From Isoetes taiwanensis (Eukaryota > Streptophyta > Lycopodiopsida > Isoetales > Isoetaceae): 64,000 nt of DNA. Location of the stretch: contig JAJEKV010000090.1 of assembly GCA_021234155.1 (NCBI GenBank), positions 2,470,479 to 2,534,478 of the forward strand, given 5' to 3'. Made by a program: the position numbers and the translations under genes. This document shows positions 1 to 11,436 of the stretch, piece after piece (position 1 is the stretch's first letter; every line of letters begins with the position of its first letter). The notes under the pieces were generated by a model. It was given only the letters and a program-made list of their open reading frames with translations, was not told the DNA's origin and did not search any database.

Positions 1-420
1 TATCTCTGGGAAGAAGCTTGCAAAACTACCATTCTAATTCAAAACAAGCTTCCTTCTTCGAGCATCAAAGGTAATATTCCAGATTTATTGTGGCCAAAAG
101 AAAAGACAAGTCTGAATAATGATAGGTTTAAAGTATATGGATGTCTTGCATATGTTCATGTACCCTCTGAATTGAGAAAGAAACTTGATGACAAAGCTGA
201 AATAGGCTTCCTTGTGGGTTATGATGAAGAAAGTAAAGGATATAGAATTTTTATCCCAAGTACCAAAGCAATAGTGGTAAGCAGGGATGTAATGTTTGAT
301 GATACTTTGTACAAAGATCGAAATGAGAAAAAGGAGATAAAACAAGAAAATATGGACCAACAGAATATGGATGTTGATTTGATTCCAATAGTGAACTGGA
401 CAAGGCAGATTATGATTTGA
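1..420 (+). pseudogene. Ty1/copia integrase C-terminal part
   Basis: The frame is open from base 1 and encodes the end of a copia integrase core (LWEEA near bases 7-21), followed by the conserved FKVYGCLAYVHVP and IGFLVGYDEESKGYRIF blocks and a VSRDVMFDD block. In copia elements this segment follows the catalytic DDE core and precedes reverse transcriptase in one polyprotein. The upstream gag, protease and catalytic integrase residues lie outside the window. The frame stops at 418-420, before RT begins, so the polyprotein is broken here. No ATG start is expected because this is the middle of a polyprotein. I am sure of the family. The exact lineage (Tork-like is my guess) is inference. Confidence 0.88.
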
Positions 421-1922
421 CTGATCCAGAGGCAAATGGGAAGAAGCCATGAAGGAGGAACTGGCCTCATTTGAAGAAACACAAACATATGATCTAGTCT
501 ATTGATCAAAATATTATAGGCAGTAAATGGATTTACAAGATAAAAGTTAATGCAGATGGTAGCAAGTGATACAAAGCACGTTTAGTAGCCCAAGGATACA
601 CTCAAAAAAGGGGAAAAGATTATGAAGAAACTTATTCTCCAATAGTCAAACTTATAAGTATAAGGTTGCTGTTGGGAATGGCAAATGCATTGGACCTTGA
701 ACTTCATCATATAGATGTCAAAACAGCATTCCTGAATGCTAAATTGGATGAAAACATTTTCATGAAGCAACCTCCAGGATTTGCAAAAGGAGAAAATAAA
801 GTATGGAAATTGAACCGGGCTGTATATGGTCTAAAGCAAGCTCCAAGGGAATGGTATCACTGTATAGATAACTTTCTAAAAGATCAGGGTTTTGAGAAGC
901 TTCAAAATGATGGAAATCTTTACAGGTTTAAAATCAATGAAGATTTTTGCATAATAGCACTATATTTTGATGATTGCATCATGATAGCAAATAATGTGAA
1001 AGCTTTGAATATTTGCAAGAATATTTTGAAAGCAAGATTCAGAATGACAGATTTAGGAGAACTTCAACAGTTTCTAGGTATTGAGGTGGTAAGAAATCGA
1101 GAAAATAAGACTCTAAAACTGAAACAAAGTAGGCACATTGACAACATGCTTGAGAGATTTAATATAAAGGAGGCACATCCTGTCAAAATCCCAGTAGTAC
1201 CAGGTCATCAACTTACTGCAGATAAGGTTATGACAGAAAAAGAGGTGAAGGAGACGGAGGCAATCCCATATAGAGCTTTGATTGGTTGTTTGCTATATGT
1301 GGCTAGCAATAGCAGACCTGATATTGCCTACATTGTCAACATATTAAGCAGGAGGAATAATAATCCAAGCATGGAACATTGGTTAGGGGCAAAAAGAGTT
1401 TTAAAATATTTGAAGGGCACAAAGGAGCATGGCATAACATTTGATTCAACAGAGCTCAAATTATGTGCATACAGTGATGCAGACTGGGGAGGAGACTTAA
1501 GTACACGAAAATCCACATCAGGGTATGTAGTATTCTTGGCAGGTGGAGCAATCACATGGAGACGCAAAAAACAAAAGGCCATAGCAATGTCTTCAGCTGA
1601 AGCTGAGTATGCAGCATCTTCCCTTGTAGTAAAAGAAATCACATGGTTGAGAAGGCTTTTGGAAGAATTAAATTGTAAACAACATGAGCCAACACCAATC
1701 TTGACTGACAGCCAGAGTTGCATTGCAATAGTTAAAAATCCAGTGGATCATGAGAGAACAAAGCACATTGAGCTGAATATTCACTTTATCAGGGATTTAG
1801 CTTCAAAGAAGTACATTCGAATGACTTATGAAAATACAACAGAACAAGTTGCAGATATCTTCACCAAAGGGTTACCTGAAGGAAAGTTCTTACAGTTCAG
1901 AAATAGCCTGCAAGTTATTTGA
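421..1922 (+). pseudogene. Ty1/copia reverse transcriptase and RNase H
   Basis: The N-terminal RT part (about 421-665) can be read only by switching frames and passing stops: an IIGSKWIYKIKVNADG block, a TGA, then YKARLVAQGYTQKRGKDYEE. From 666 a 418-codon open frame carries HHIDVKTAFLNA, KLNRAVYGLKQAPREWY and the catalytic box as YFDD (usual copia form YVDD). RNase H follows, with SDADWGGD, SSAEAEYAA and TDSQS supplying the acidic residues, then HIELNIHFIRD near the end. RT and RNase H would copy the element's RNA into DNA in the cytoplasmic particle. The RNase H end looks intact, but the upstream breaks make the polyprotein non-functional. Confidence 0.9.
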
Positions 1923-1931
1923 TTATGCAAT

Positions 1932-2400
1932 GAAGAAGGAATGTTGGAAATATTTATGGTCATTGCATAACAAGTTCAAGGGTTCAGTAATGTATAGTAT
2001 TTCCTGCTCAACAACTATATAGGGGACATCATTGCTTTGCTATAGTGACAACAAACTTAAACTATGGCATTATGATGGTGATTCATATTCACCTAGATGG
2101 TCCCTTATAGATAAAAGGATTGATTTATATCCTTTAACTTTTGAAGGGCAGAAGTAGTTGTTTAAACCCTTTACATTATAAGGGTCAAGATTCTAAATGT
2201 GTAAATACAAAATTAGAACTTATAATGGCGACAAAGGGTGGTAGAAATTAGAATATCAGAAGGTCGGCCAGATCAACAACCTTAACCGTCGAAGCTCATT
2301 AAGATTAAATACACCATTCTCTGAAACAATAAGCAGCTTGATAAGTGATCGGAATTGGGTCTAGAGGAGGAATTTACTGTGCTCAAGATCAATTCAAAGT
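1932..2400 (+). repeat. Possible polypurine tract and 3' LTR start of the copia element
   Basis: Ten bases after the RNase H stop lies GAAGAAGGAA, followed by TGTTGGAAAT starting at 1942. This is the usual place and form of a copia polypurine tract and LTR start (TGTTGGAA). The 5' LTR is outside the window, so there is no partner to prove it. I could not find a convincing CA-type end, and the end given is arbitrary. Confidence 0.4.
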
Positions 2401-2690
2401 TAAAGGTTTACCATTGCTACAGTGTTTTGAATATTTTCACTGCTACAGTGTTTTGAACGATACCATTGCTATAGTAAATTAGCTGAATAATATTTCAAAG
2501 TTTTTGATTATTTGCATTTGGTTAGACCTCAATGGTATTTGTTTGAATATGTATCTAGTGATTATTTGAGTACAAGTAAATTTGACTAAACAAATTTTAA
2601 TATCAAGATGCTAAGAAATGTGAATCTACCAGGTCTTGCATTTTCTTGTTGCATTCTCACAAAAAATGTATAGTCAAAGGTAGGCTTCAC
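2401..2690. other. Noncoding, short repeated phrase
   Basis: I see no gene. The phrase GCTACAGTGTTTTGAA occurs twice (around 2416 and 2441), and a weaker third form, TTGCTATAGTAAATT, occurs near 2465. Confidence 0.4.
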
Positions 2691-2699
2691 CTTGCTCTA

Positions 2700-3330
2700 C
2701 AGAAACTGCAATCATTGCATTTCAGATTACTGCCTTCGGATCCCACCACAAGTGATTGAAAGCACCACATCTAGCATACATGTGGACAATAACACTTCCT
2801 ATGACACTATTAGAATGAAGACCAAAATCACAGACCTACTCATGGGTGCACTTCCCATGTTCTAAGACATTATATTGCGACAAGCTTTCTCGTGCTAAAA
2901 AATATTACTTTGTTTGCTTTTATCTCCTCTTGATGCATGTGCTCAAAACAGTCAAGGACAAAACTGCTTTTCCATATTGAGCATATCTTATACTGATTGT
3001 TCCCAAGTTACCATGTCTCTAGTTATCATAGCTTCCTCTAAGTCCCCACATTTAGCATACATGTCCACAATGGTACTCCCTATCACAACATCAAATTGGA
3101 GCCCATTATCTATGACTACAGCATAAACCTGTTTGCTTTGACAAATAAACATTGCTGCATGCTTTTAAAATGCTAATAAATGTAAATTACTCGGATACCC
3201 CTAATGCTGCATTCTAGCATAAAGTTGAAGGGCCATTTCATTTTGTCCAAGCTTAGAATGGACATAGATAGTTGCATTCCATGTAGAATGGATTGGTTGA
3301 GAGACCTTGTTAAATGCTTGCTTTCATTCA
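2700..3330 (-). pseudogene. Pentatricopeptide repeat (PPR) protein pseudogene
   Basis: Read on the minus strand, 3315-3200 encodes a repeat of the form WNATIYVHSKLGQNEMAL. Bases 3126-2990 encode GLQFDVVIGSTIVDMYAKCG, and 2860-2740 encode a second helix pair ending in VHMYARCGAF. The VDMYAKCG signature and the 31-36 residue spacing are typical of plant PLS-class PPR proteins, which bind organellar RNA. The series is broken by several in-frame stops (after ARMQH, after WEQSV, before VCDFGLHS) and by frame changes. Only two or three repeats remain, compared with ten or more in a working gene. It is a relic. Its parent gene cannot be named. Confidence 0.72.
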
Positions 3331-4600
3331 AACAGATCTCCATAAAACCTAAAACTGAACGATAAACTCTCCCTAAATCAAATGGTTCTTCACGTACTAT
3401 TAAGCATGTACTTGCCTGTCCAAGTCTCCATTCTGATATTTCATGCACTCCAGCATCAGACAAAAAGCGAAAGCTAAGAGTTGCAAATATGGCATGGAGC
3501 TGAACAAGCATTCAGCCAGGTGAGATGGATAACAAATTTAAGAAGAATTAATAAGAAGAGGAACAAGATTTAAGAATTTAACAGAGCCTCTGGAAAAAAA
3601 AAACTAAGAGCGTAAGAAGCATGAAAGGGGAATGGCCTCCGTAGCCTCTTTTTAGGACCAATATATCATTCCTTCGAACAAAAAATAATCCATAGTTATG
3701 ATGGCTTACAAGTAGTAAGAAGCTCAATTTCTGCTTCATCGATGCAAAAGGTTTGAAAGACTGCAAAGGAGCGCTAGCATAACCGACTGTTTTTTTTTCA
3801 ATTTAAGGTACAAATTGAAAACTCAGGATTTCCAGAAAAATATAAAAATACAATGGTAGGGAAAGAATAATGCTGATGTGGCATGGCAGGTGGATAGGCT
3901 AGAATTGCGGCAATTCTTGTAGGGAAGGGGTTAGGCAAGCCTGCTAATAATCATTTATCTACTGCCTTGAATCAAGAATAGTAGAAACCATTTAAAAAAC
4001 CTGAAATTTGTCTGGTTCCTTTGGATAATCCTGCATTTCTTGGAAGTTTTGAGCTGATTGAATGTCTTCATGGCATTTGCCCCCATATGCTCTGTTTTCT
4101 CTTTGATTTCCAGCTCTATCCTCCCTATAATTGTAGCTCCTCTTTTGGAAATAGCCACCTTTATAGCTCCTTTCATCCATATTATGCTCAGACTTCAAAT
4201 TTTAAAGCACAACAACTCTCAAACTCTTAGCCATTCACTGTTGAGCTTTTCTTCATCCGATCCAGGTGTCTCACATCCATCAAAATCACACCCTATAATG
4301 TGGGTGTAGTCTTCAAAGAATTACCTATCTTCCTCCATCACGATTTGGTCCAGCCGGGTTCGTCAGACGCCTGCTATCCCCTTAGGTTTTCAGCATGCAT
4401 TCATTCAGTGATCAACTTATCAGGGTAGGCTTGCTATTTTTTTTTAAGGGCACATTTCAGAATGCCCTTATTTGTGCATGGTAAATTTTGGAACATCCTT
4501 TTTCTTAAGCTCAAAATTCAGATTACCCTTTTTTTTCTATAATTCAATAAACAATTTCGGCAAAAGAACACTTCAAATGGCAAGTATACTTTAAATAGTC
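3331..4600. other. No recognised gene
   Basis: AT-rich DNA with a short T-run near 3790 and poly-T/A stretches around 4438-4540. A charged minus-strand reading at 4198-3992 has no family I recognise and looks fortuitous. Confidence 0.4.
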
Positions 4601-6796
4601 TTACTTTATACTTAAAAATACATAACTTATAATACCATAGTTAAGGCAATATAAAACCCTATGCAAGCAATTAAAGTTCTTTGATGCGCATCTCTTTTTC
4701 ATTCTCCCACTCTTTTTGATGGATAACCAATCTACATCCTTCATCTCTTTAGGAGCATTTAGTGACATGAACATTAACATGCTTAAGCTTTTGAAGTTCA
4801 ACCTGCTTCTATCCTCATCCTTGATGTTGTTCATCTTAGAAAACCCTCCTTCACATTCCACTGTAGATGCAGGAATTATCAAAGTCATTTGCCACAACTT
4901 CTTCATTTCAGGATACGTTTGACTAAAATTCATTTCAAAACCACTTAGCATCCATGCCTCATGTAAAGATTTTCTTGGACAATGGCCACCCAACCTTATA
5001 GTAAAATCTATATATTCAAGCCTACATTTCTTGGCATCTATCTTTTCATAGAACTTAGCAATAAGTACCTAAATCCATTTCTCACATGTGGCTGCATGCT
5101 CTTCATCATCATCCACTGCATATTCACGAGGTGAGAATATCTTTGATGCATCAAGTAAAACCAAGATCATTAAATCTTTTGTCAAGGGAATCAATGATTA
5201 TTCTTACAAAAGACTTACCTCTCGCGATGCAAGATGCCCATGTAGATAAATGCAATGTATCATCCTTAGAAGAAATTGGACCAAGATGAAGGCCTTGATG
5301 ACGAATCATGCCATCCACGTCTTTGTAACCAAGATAACCATGCCTAGCCATTTCTTGAAAAGAGGAAAAATGCTTTGACTTTGAGCCAAATTCACCAACC
5401 AAAAAATGGCGTGTAATTTGCTTCTTGGTGATAGCAATATCTGTCCCAATATTGGAGATATCAACAATACGACTTTGAAATAACTCATTCAAGATATTAC
5501 AATGAAAGAGCACATCCGCAAGCAACTGAATAAAAAATTGCACTTTGAGACTAGTGAAAGCTAGAAAAAGCTCATCATCTTCCCTAGATCAAATGTTCAT
5601 CAATATGAGCATCAAAGTAACCATGCGTGACATAACTTGCCTCGAGAAAGCCAACGCACATCATGGATTCGTAACAACTCCAATGGCTTCAAGTTATATG
5701 CCAAAGCAAGAGACTTAACAGAAGAATGTCGAATATGTGATTTACCAACCCATTTCTTTATCTTGCACACAACGTTTTCTACCAAATCACATATGCGAAA
5801 TCCCTTTAAAGCATCTTTAACGGCCAAAGCTTCTTTGTGTGCAATGCAATGCACTGAAATTAGTGAGGGAACTTCTTCCTTAGAGCTTGCGGCAACACCG
5901 TTATGTATTCCTGTAGCAGCACCATTCGTTGCCAAAACTATCATTTTTTCTTTCTCAAGTCCCAAATCAAGTAAAAAATCACATAATGCAATATGTAAAT
6001 GTGATGCATCGCAATTAGAAACCTCAATCAATCCAAGAAACCTTGTAGCAACTGGCCCGTTGCCTCTATCCAGAATATATGTGACATATACAATCATGTA
6101 ACTAGTCAAAGTGCAATCTATAGACTTATCAATTAGCAAAGAAGAGTATGGGCTATCACATACTTCGCTAATGAGTTTCTGGAAATAGACAGTTCTCATA
6201 GCATGCAAGAATTCCTTACCCATTTTTGTGTTGGTGTAAGCAGAATACTCATTGCTAAGTGGCATATCAGGTGTATCTGAAAACTTGAGGAGATGGCATA
6301 AAGAAGCATATTCTTCTAAGGGCTGGTCCCTTGTTGCAACATAATACATCAATTGCATAACTTTTACCACTCTCTTATGCTCAATTTGAGTCATTTCATC
6401 AAACTTCAAAGGTAATGGCACATGCGCCTTTTTCCTTTTATCTGCCATAACTTCCGTAACTTTTTTATGACTTTTAGATCTCTCATGGATCTCAAGAGCT
6501 TGCTTTTGGACGGTGCTACTCTTTTGCAAAGAAAATGCATTACTCATCTTATTTTTAATACATCAAGCACAATTCACTCTTTGAATACCAAATGGATCAA
6601 TAATGCCATAAGCCCATGGATGTTTTACCTTCCATTCTTCTCGAAATTTTCTTCTCTTTTTCTTTTGTTTCTTTTTGTTGCCTGCACCTATCTCTCTGTC
6701 CAACCTATCATCGATCTCTTCTATATGTAGCATTATAACAGGGGGTTTTTTTTGTGATTTTATACGCTTTTTGGCATGGTTTTCATATGATTTCAT
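4601..6796 (-). pseudogene. hAT-superfamily transposase pseudogene (ZNF862/C17orf113-like)
   Basis: Four minus-strand blocks run in order. Bases 6796-6563 hold a basic region and the start of a BED/TTF-like zinc finger (FREEWKVKHPW). Bases 6547-5612 continue in the same frame after one TGA, with the His pair of the finger (LEIHERSKSHKK) and the RNase H core (IDKSIDCT, LISVHCIAHKEALAVKDA). Bases 5543-5151 and 4993-4601 lie in other frames; the last is the hAT dimerisation region (STVECEGGFSKMN). The family normally cuts and pastes DNA in the nucleus. Where hAT enzymes have an Asp in the second catalytic box (SDGA-type), this copy reads ATNGAA, so that residue is Asn. An in-frame stop, at least two frameshifts and this substitution make it inactive. 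No terminal inverted repeats or target duplication were found. Confidence 0.85.
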
Positions 6797-8336
6797 GGGC
6801 GTATTGCACGAGGCATACTAATCAGTACATCTAGAGTGCACCAAATTTTTGCATGCAATTTGTGCAATTTTTGTTTCATCCTCCTCAATGGTTAAGATCA
6901 GATGATTTACAAAGAAAGCCCTCTTTTAATTCAAAAAGATCAAGGGCTTATAATAAAAGCCCTTTTCTCATGAGATTAGAGACAGCCAGAATTAGGGCAC
7001 GGTTAGGGCTTGTGGCCGATTCTAACTCCTCAGGCTTTAATTCTTCCCTCTGTTCCACCCGGGTGGTCCTTCTGCAAAGTTTTTTGCAGTGTTTTTGAAG
7101 CAGTTCGATCCAAGGGGGTAGGTCAGTTCCCCCTTTTTATTTTTCCATTCAGGTGTATTCCTGCAGGGATTTCTTCATGGGTCAGCACCAGGTAGATTTT
7201 TCTGCAGAAGTTTCTTCGGGGTCAGCTCCAATTGTTTCATGGACGAGCTAATCGATCTGTCATGGAGCTCAAATTGCGCATGTGGGCAAGCCAAATCAAG
7301 CAGCAAATGGGCACGAAAGAGGATTTGCTAAAAAGTAAGACTAAAGATTTGTGTATTGAATATTTACGGATCATCATGCGGGATCCGGGTTTTATTTAAG
7401 AATCAACCGGTTCTCATTATGAAGGGGATTTGAGATGGGCTATGGCTTGCAAATGGGGAGTTGTTCTTTTTATGCTATCTTTTTTCCTTTGCAGCCACTG
7501 TGGTTCCGTCAGTCGCTCAAATGGGTCTTGTCCAAATCGGCTTTCTTTACTTTAGATAATGCATCCATAGCTTTCGACACGCAAATGACTAAAGGGAGAA
7601 AAACGACCATTGCCAATAGATTTGTGCCGCATTGAGATGCTTAAACCTGAACGGCTTGTTTTCGACACTTCACCCAAATTCCCTAATCTCGGATGCTTTA
7701 TTCATGGGCCCAATACTTAAATCTTCTTCTTGTGAGATACTTAAGCATGAGCCCGGATGAGGTTGGACAAACCAAGTCCGTCGAGCACAAATACCAGGTA
7801 TTCATCGATGTTGCCCGAGTATGTGGAGCATGAAGCTATTGCCATCATGTGAAAGCTCTTGCTTCTTGTTACCTTTTTGTTGATGCGAAGATTGGGGCAT
7901 TTCTTGGCTCTTTGGATTAAGGGAAATCGCTTACGGGACCCCCATTTGTCTTTTTAGGAGGTCTAAGATAAAAATCTTTCGGGTTGGTCCCTCCCCTTTC
8001 TTAATTACAAGTGGACTTTATTTGTGGTTCTCAATTTAAGAGATAAATGTGAACTCGCGTGCGAGTTGTTCTTCCGACTCGGTAAAGGCAAAGGGACATA
8101 AAGATAAGCAAAGCTCTGTCTGAATTGTTCTTCTGACTAAGTAATTACACTCGCTAGAGCGAGGAGTAAAATAAGAGCTTCAAGTTTATTAATTAACATA
8201 GTTTAACTTGTTAAATTGTTTTATTCATGGAGCAAGCTTGTTGAATTGTTTTCCATTTTGTAACAACGGCTCAGGCTCTTAATGTCATTTCAAATGACAA
8301 AAGTTGGTGTCCATGCTTGGTTTTTCATTGTATGCA
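6797..8336. other. No established gene; one 45-codon ORF
   Basis: A small open frame at 7262-7399 (+) begins MELKLRMWASQIKQQMG and reads as a plausible helical peptide of 45 residues. I recognise no family, and it may be chance. CTGCA-rich sequence at 7070-7230 resembles a 5' leader. Around 8057-8170 there are repeated CTCGCGTGCGAG-like and TTCTTC(C/T)GACT phrases. Confidence 0.3.
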
Positions 8337-8515
8337 GTTTATCTTGCACAAGGAATATGGGTCAATAGTACGAGTATGGCTTGGCCCTACCACTCTTCTT
8401 GTTTCAGTCAAAGACCACAAGATGGTTAGGGAACGCTTGCGCCTAGCAAGCAACCGTAATCAAGTTTCCCACAAAGCACTTGATCTTGTTTTTGGAAGGC
8501 ATTGCCTTCCCAACC
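8337..8515 (+). pseudogene. Cytochrome P450 N-terminal exon fragment
   Basis: After an acceptor-like TTGTATGCAG at 8327-8336, the frame reads LHKEYGSIVRVWLGPTTLLV followed by a VKDHKMVRE helix and an LVFGRHCLP segment. This matches the beta-1 sheet and helix B region found about 60-120 residues into microsomal plant P450s. The similarity stops near 8515, and the frame then runs into unrelated repeated DNA. No I-helix, ExxR or haem-binding Cys segment is found nearby, so this is an isolated exon or pseudogene remnant. The P450 family cannot be assigned from this stretch. Confidence 0.65.
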
Positions 8516-8566
8516 CTTGTTCTAGTTGGCTTTCTGGTTCTCTGTTTGGTTGCACCATGCCCTGCC

Positions 8567-8662
8567 AGGTTGCAAACTCGGTGTCGGATTTGTTGGTTGT
8601 TCATCGCAGTAGGTTGCAAACTCGTGTGCGATTTGTTATTCGTTCTCTGAGTAGGTTGTTTA
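8567..8662 (+). repeat. Short tandem repeat after the P450 fragment
   Basis: Two units of about 45 bp, each starting GGTTGCAAACTCG(T)GTG(T/C)GATTTGTT, lie in tandem. They resemble the GTGAACTCGCGTGCGAGTTG phrase at 8050, so they belong to the local repeat rather than to a P450 coding sequence. Confidence 0.45.
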
Positions 8663-8699
8663 ACGATTTAGGCCCTTAAAAGTTTATCTCGTTTGCCTT

Positions 8700-9092
8700 T
8701 CTTAGGGCCAAGGGCCCAAAATTTTTTAATATAGCAATCAACACACAACTACCATTAACATTATTAACACAAACCATTGCATTTAACACATTTAAATTAA
8801 AATCCCCCTTAAACCCCCTTTGGTTTGGGTGCATATTCACACGGGGGGTTACGTAGGGCAGCGAGAGCCCCAAAAAATTTACAATACATGTACAAAATTA
8901 ACACCATTGAGTACATTCTCTCAAACCTTATAGTATTTTGCAAACTTTAATATACAGTATACAAAAAACTTGTACATGCATACCCCACAAACGAGGATCG
9001 TTATGTACGGTCCAGATCTTGGAATAAAGGGCAAATATGCCCATCCGACAGCTCTCGTTGCCCGGAGTAACCCCCCGTGTGAATATGCACAG
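8700..9092. mobile_element. MITE-like foldback element, copy 1
   Basis: The left arm contains GGTTTGGGTGCATATTCACA and a GGGGGGTTAC block (8820-8852). The inverted right arm has GTAACCCCCCGTGTGAATAT (9068-9090). The sequence left of this arm (AGGGCCAAGGGCCC, then CCCCCTTAAACCCCC) matches the outer part of the second copy at 10.8-11.2 kb, but the right outer arm is missing here. There is no coding capacity. Target duplications were not found. Confidence 0.6.
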
Positions 9093-9454
9093 CTTCCATC
9101 ATATCCTCTTCTCTTTGGTCATTCTCAATTATGGGCTCATTTAAATCAAAAGAAACTTTTGCTGCGCTAGTATTAGCTCTAGTATTGGAGATAGAGAATA
9201 TGGCATTGAGTGGTGTTTGCCTCGTGTCCTTCATTGGACGTCCCAAATGGGGAGCCATGTTTCAATGGCTGTTTACAACAGAAAAATAGATAGATTTAGA
9301 AACTATATTTCACATTAAATTTCAGGATACAATTTACTTACCTTGTTTTCACAAAGAATTGCTTGCTCTGCTATAGTATCAGATAGATCAGCGATAGATC
9401 AAATTGCTTGCAATGTCTAGCTATATCAGACCATATCAGAGAACCCATATCAGA
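9093..9454. other. No recognised gene
   Basis: I see no coding signature. The end of the stretch has CATATCAGACCATATC-type short repeats that lead into the AATCGA tract. Confidence 0.4.
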
Positions 9455-9570
9455 CCATATCGGTCGGAATCAAATCAAATCGTAAATCGAAAGAAATCAG
9501 AAATCGGAAATCGAAATCGAATCGAAATCGTAAAATCGTAAATCGAATCGAATCAGGAAATCGAAATCAG
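9455..9570. repeat. Degenerate AATCGA-rich microsatellite
   Basis: The tract is built from variants of AAATCG and GAATCGA (for example AAATCGAAATCGAATCGAAA). Scattered AAATCAGGGA phrases continue to about 10080. Confidence 0.75.
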
Positions 9571-10789
9571 AGATTTCAATACTACAAAATTATCATTGCT
9601 TTTAGCAAGAAAGAAAATACGGCAGCAAAGCTTCAAAATTCGAAGAAATCAGGAAGTCAAAATCAGGGACTTTCTCTTCATGATCTGTAGGATGAGTATG
9701 AATAAAGGTATAAAGTTTGCTTTGTTAATATTTGTTACCTGTTAGAATTAACGCAAAAGAAATTTGGTGACCTTCTCTAGGCTTTCGATTGCCTAAATAA
9801 TTTCGAATTTAATGCATTCTTGTGTTAGTTTCTTTGTTAGTTGGTAGCATCTTTCACAAGTACACACAAATGAAATCAGGAAGTCAAAATCAGGAAGTTT
9901 TAAGAATAAGGATCGAATCAAAATCGGGGAGTCTACTGACCATGGTATCGCTCCAAATTCTTCCACTTCGACTCTTTTAGTTTGATCCAAAAGCTTGAAA
10001 ATCCGAGGTTACAATGAGGGAGTCGAAATCAGGAAAACTAGAATGATCCACCATCCAACAATTAATCGAAATCAGGGAGCATTATGATTTTTCCTCTCCC
10101 TGCTCCCACCCACTATCCGCCTGTTGCCCTTTCCCACCAGATCGCCCACATGCATTAATGATTGAAAATTAGAAATACGATTTTTGGTTTGATTGCTTGA
10201 TTTTTTAGGATAACCCATTTCTTGGATTTTATTACTATAGGTGTATATAGTGTAAGCGTATACGGTATAATAAATAATAGAATAATAAAAAATTAAATAT
10301 TATAAAAAATTAAATAATGGAAAAAGGGCCTTAACAAAATTTTAAGGGTTTTTTTGAAATCTTACCCTTATCTATAATGGTATATTTATTTTTGCCCTTT
10401 CCATGGTGAAGGGCATTTTTGTTTTTTACCCTTATAAATAATGTCTTAAAAAAAAATTCCCTTATTTGGAAGGGTCATGGGGCATTTTTAGGGATGGGCA
10501 ACGTTGCAAAGTTGATCACCGCATTCATTGTTTCTAGCTTAATCGAGCCTTGGGCAATCAATTTTGGCTGCTCCATTTTTCAATTAGATATTTACAACCA
10601 TTAGAACTATGTTTATTTATTTAATGTTAGGCAATCGTCCCCAATTCATTATATTCTAGGACTTCGGGAAACTTTTGCACTTAGCAGAAATAGAAGTCTA
10701 AGACTTTTGATATGTATTTTTCTCTCAGGTTCTATGGCCTGGCTTGTCCCCTACATATTACCATAGACTCTTAAAATTCCATTTTTTTG
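9571..10789. other. No recognised gene
   Basis: AT-rich DNA. Short AAATCAGGAAGT(C/T) phrases recur, and 10240-10330 is an almost pure A/T stretch (AATAATAGAATAATAAAAAA type). Nothing coding is visible. Confidence 0.4.
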
Positions 10790-11242
10790 TGTTTATATTA
10801 AATTAAATTAAACCATTACATTACCTTTAAATTAAATCCCCCTTCAAACCCCCTTTGGTTTGGGTGCATATTCACACGGGGGGTGACTCCGGGCAACGAG
10901 AGCTGTTGGATAGGCATATTCACCCCTTATTCCTTAATCTACACCGTACACAAAGTTCCTCGTTTGTGGGGTATGGAAGTATGGAATTTGCTATACTGTA
11001 TAACAAGATTTGCAAAATACTATAAGATTTGAGGTAATATACTATATGGTGTTGATTTTTGCGTGCAAAACATAATTATAAGGGGCTCTCCGCGCCTAAC
11101 GTCACCCAGGTGAATATGCACCCAAACCAAAGGGGTTTGAAGGGGATTTAATTTAAAAGGTAATGTAATGGTTTAATTTAATTTAATATAATGGTTTATG
11201 TTATAGGTTAAAAAAATTTTTTGCCCCTTCGGGGCTAAGAAC
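10790..11242. mobile_element. MITE-like foldback element, copy 2
   Basis: Two arms of about 95 bp are inverted. The left arm runs from TTATATTAAATTAAATTAAA at about 10794, through CCCCCTTTGGTTTGGGTGCA, to ~10888. The right arm (about 11102-11196) is its reverse complement. The middle 0.2 kb is noncoding. To the right, 11222-11237 carries GCCCCTTCGGGGCTAAG, a short palindrome also hinted at the left of copy 1, which may mark the true outer end. Size, long arms and absence of genes fit a MITE or foldback element. The superfamily is unknown. Confidence 0.68.
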
Positions 11243-11436
11243 AAACAACGTGACTTCACACTTGAATGAGTTGATGTTATATTTAAACCATAAAAAATAT
11301 TTAGATTTTGCTAGATATTCTAGCATTTCATTTTTACTTAGACATGTCCATAATGGTAGAATATTTTTAGAATATATCACTGGAATGTAGACACATTCAA
11401 TTTGATCATAGCAGAGAACAAAAAACTAGAGACCAT

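Noticed and set aside
1328-1723. 131-codon minus-strand frame in the copia RNase H region
   Set aside because: Antisense shadow of the RNase H frame.
3955-4198. Gag-like charged peptide on minus
   Set aside because: No complete CCHC knuckle or other retroelement signature. Composition alone is insufficient.
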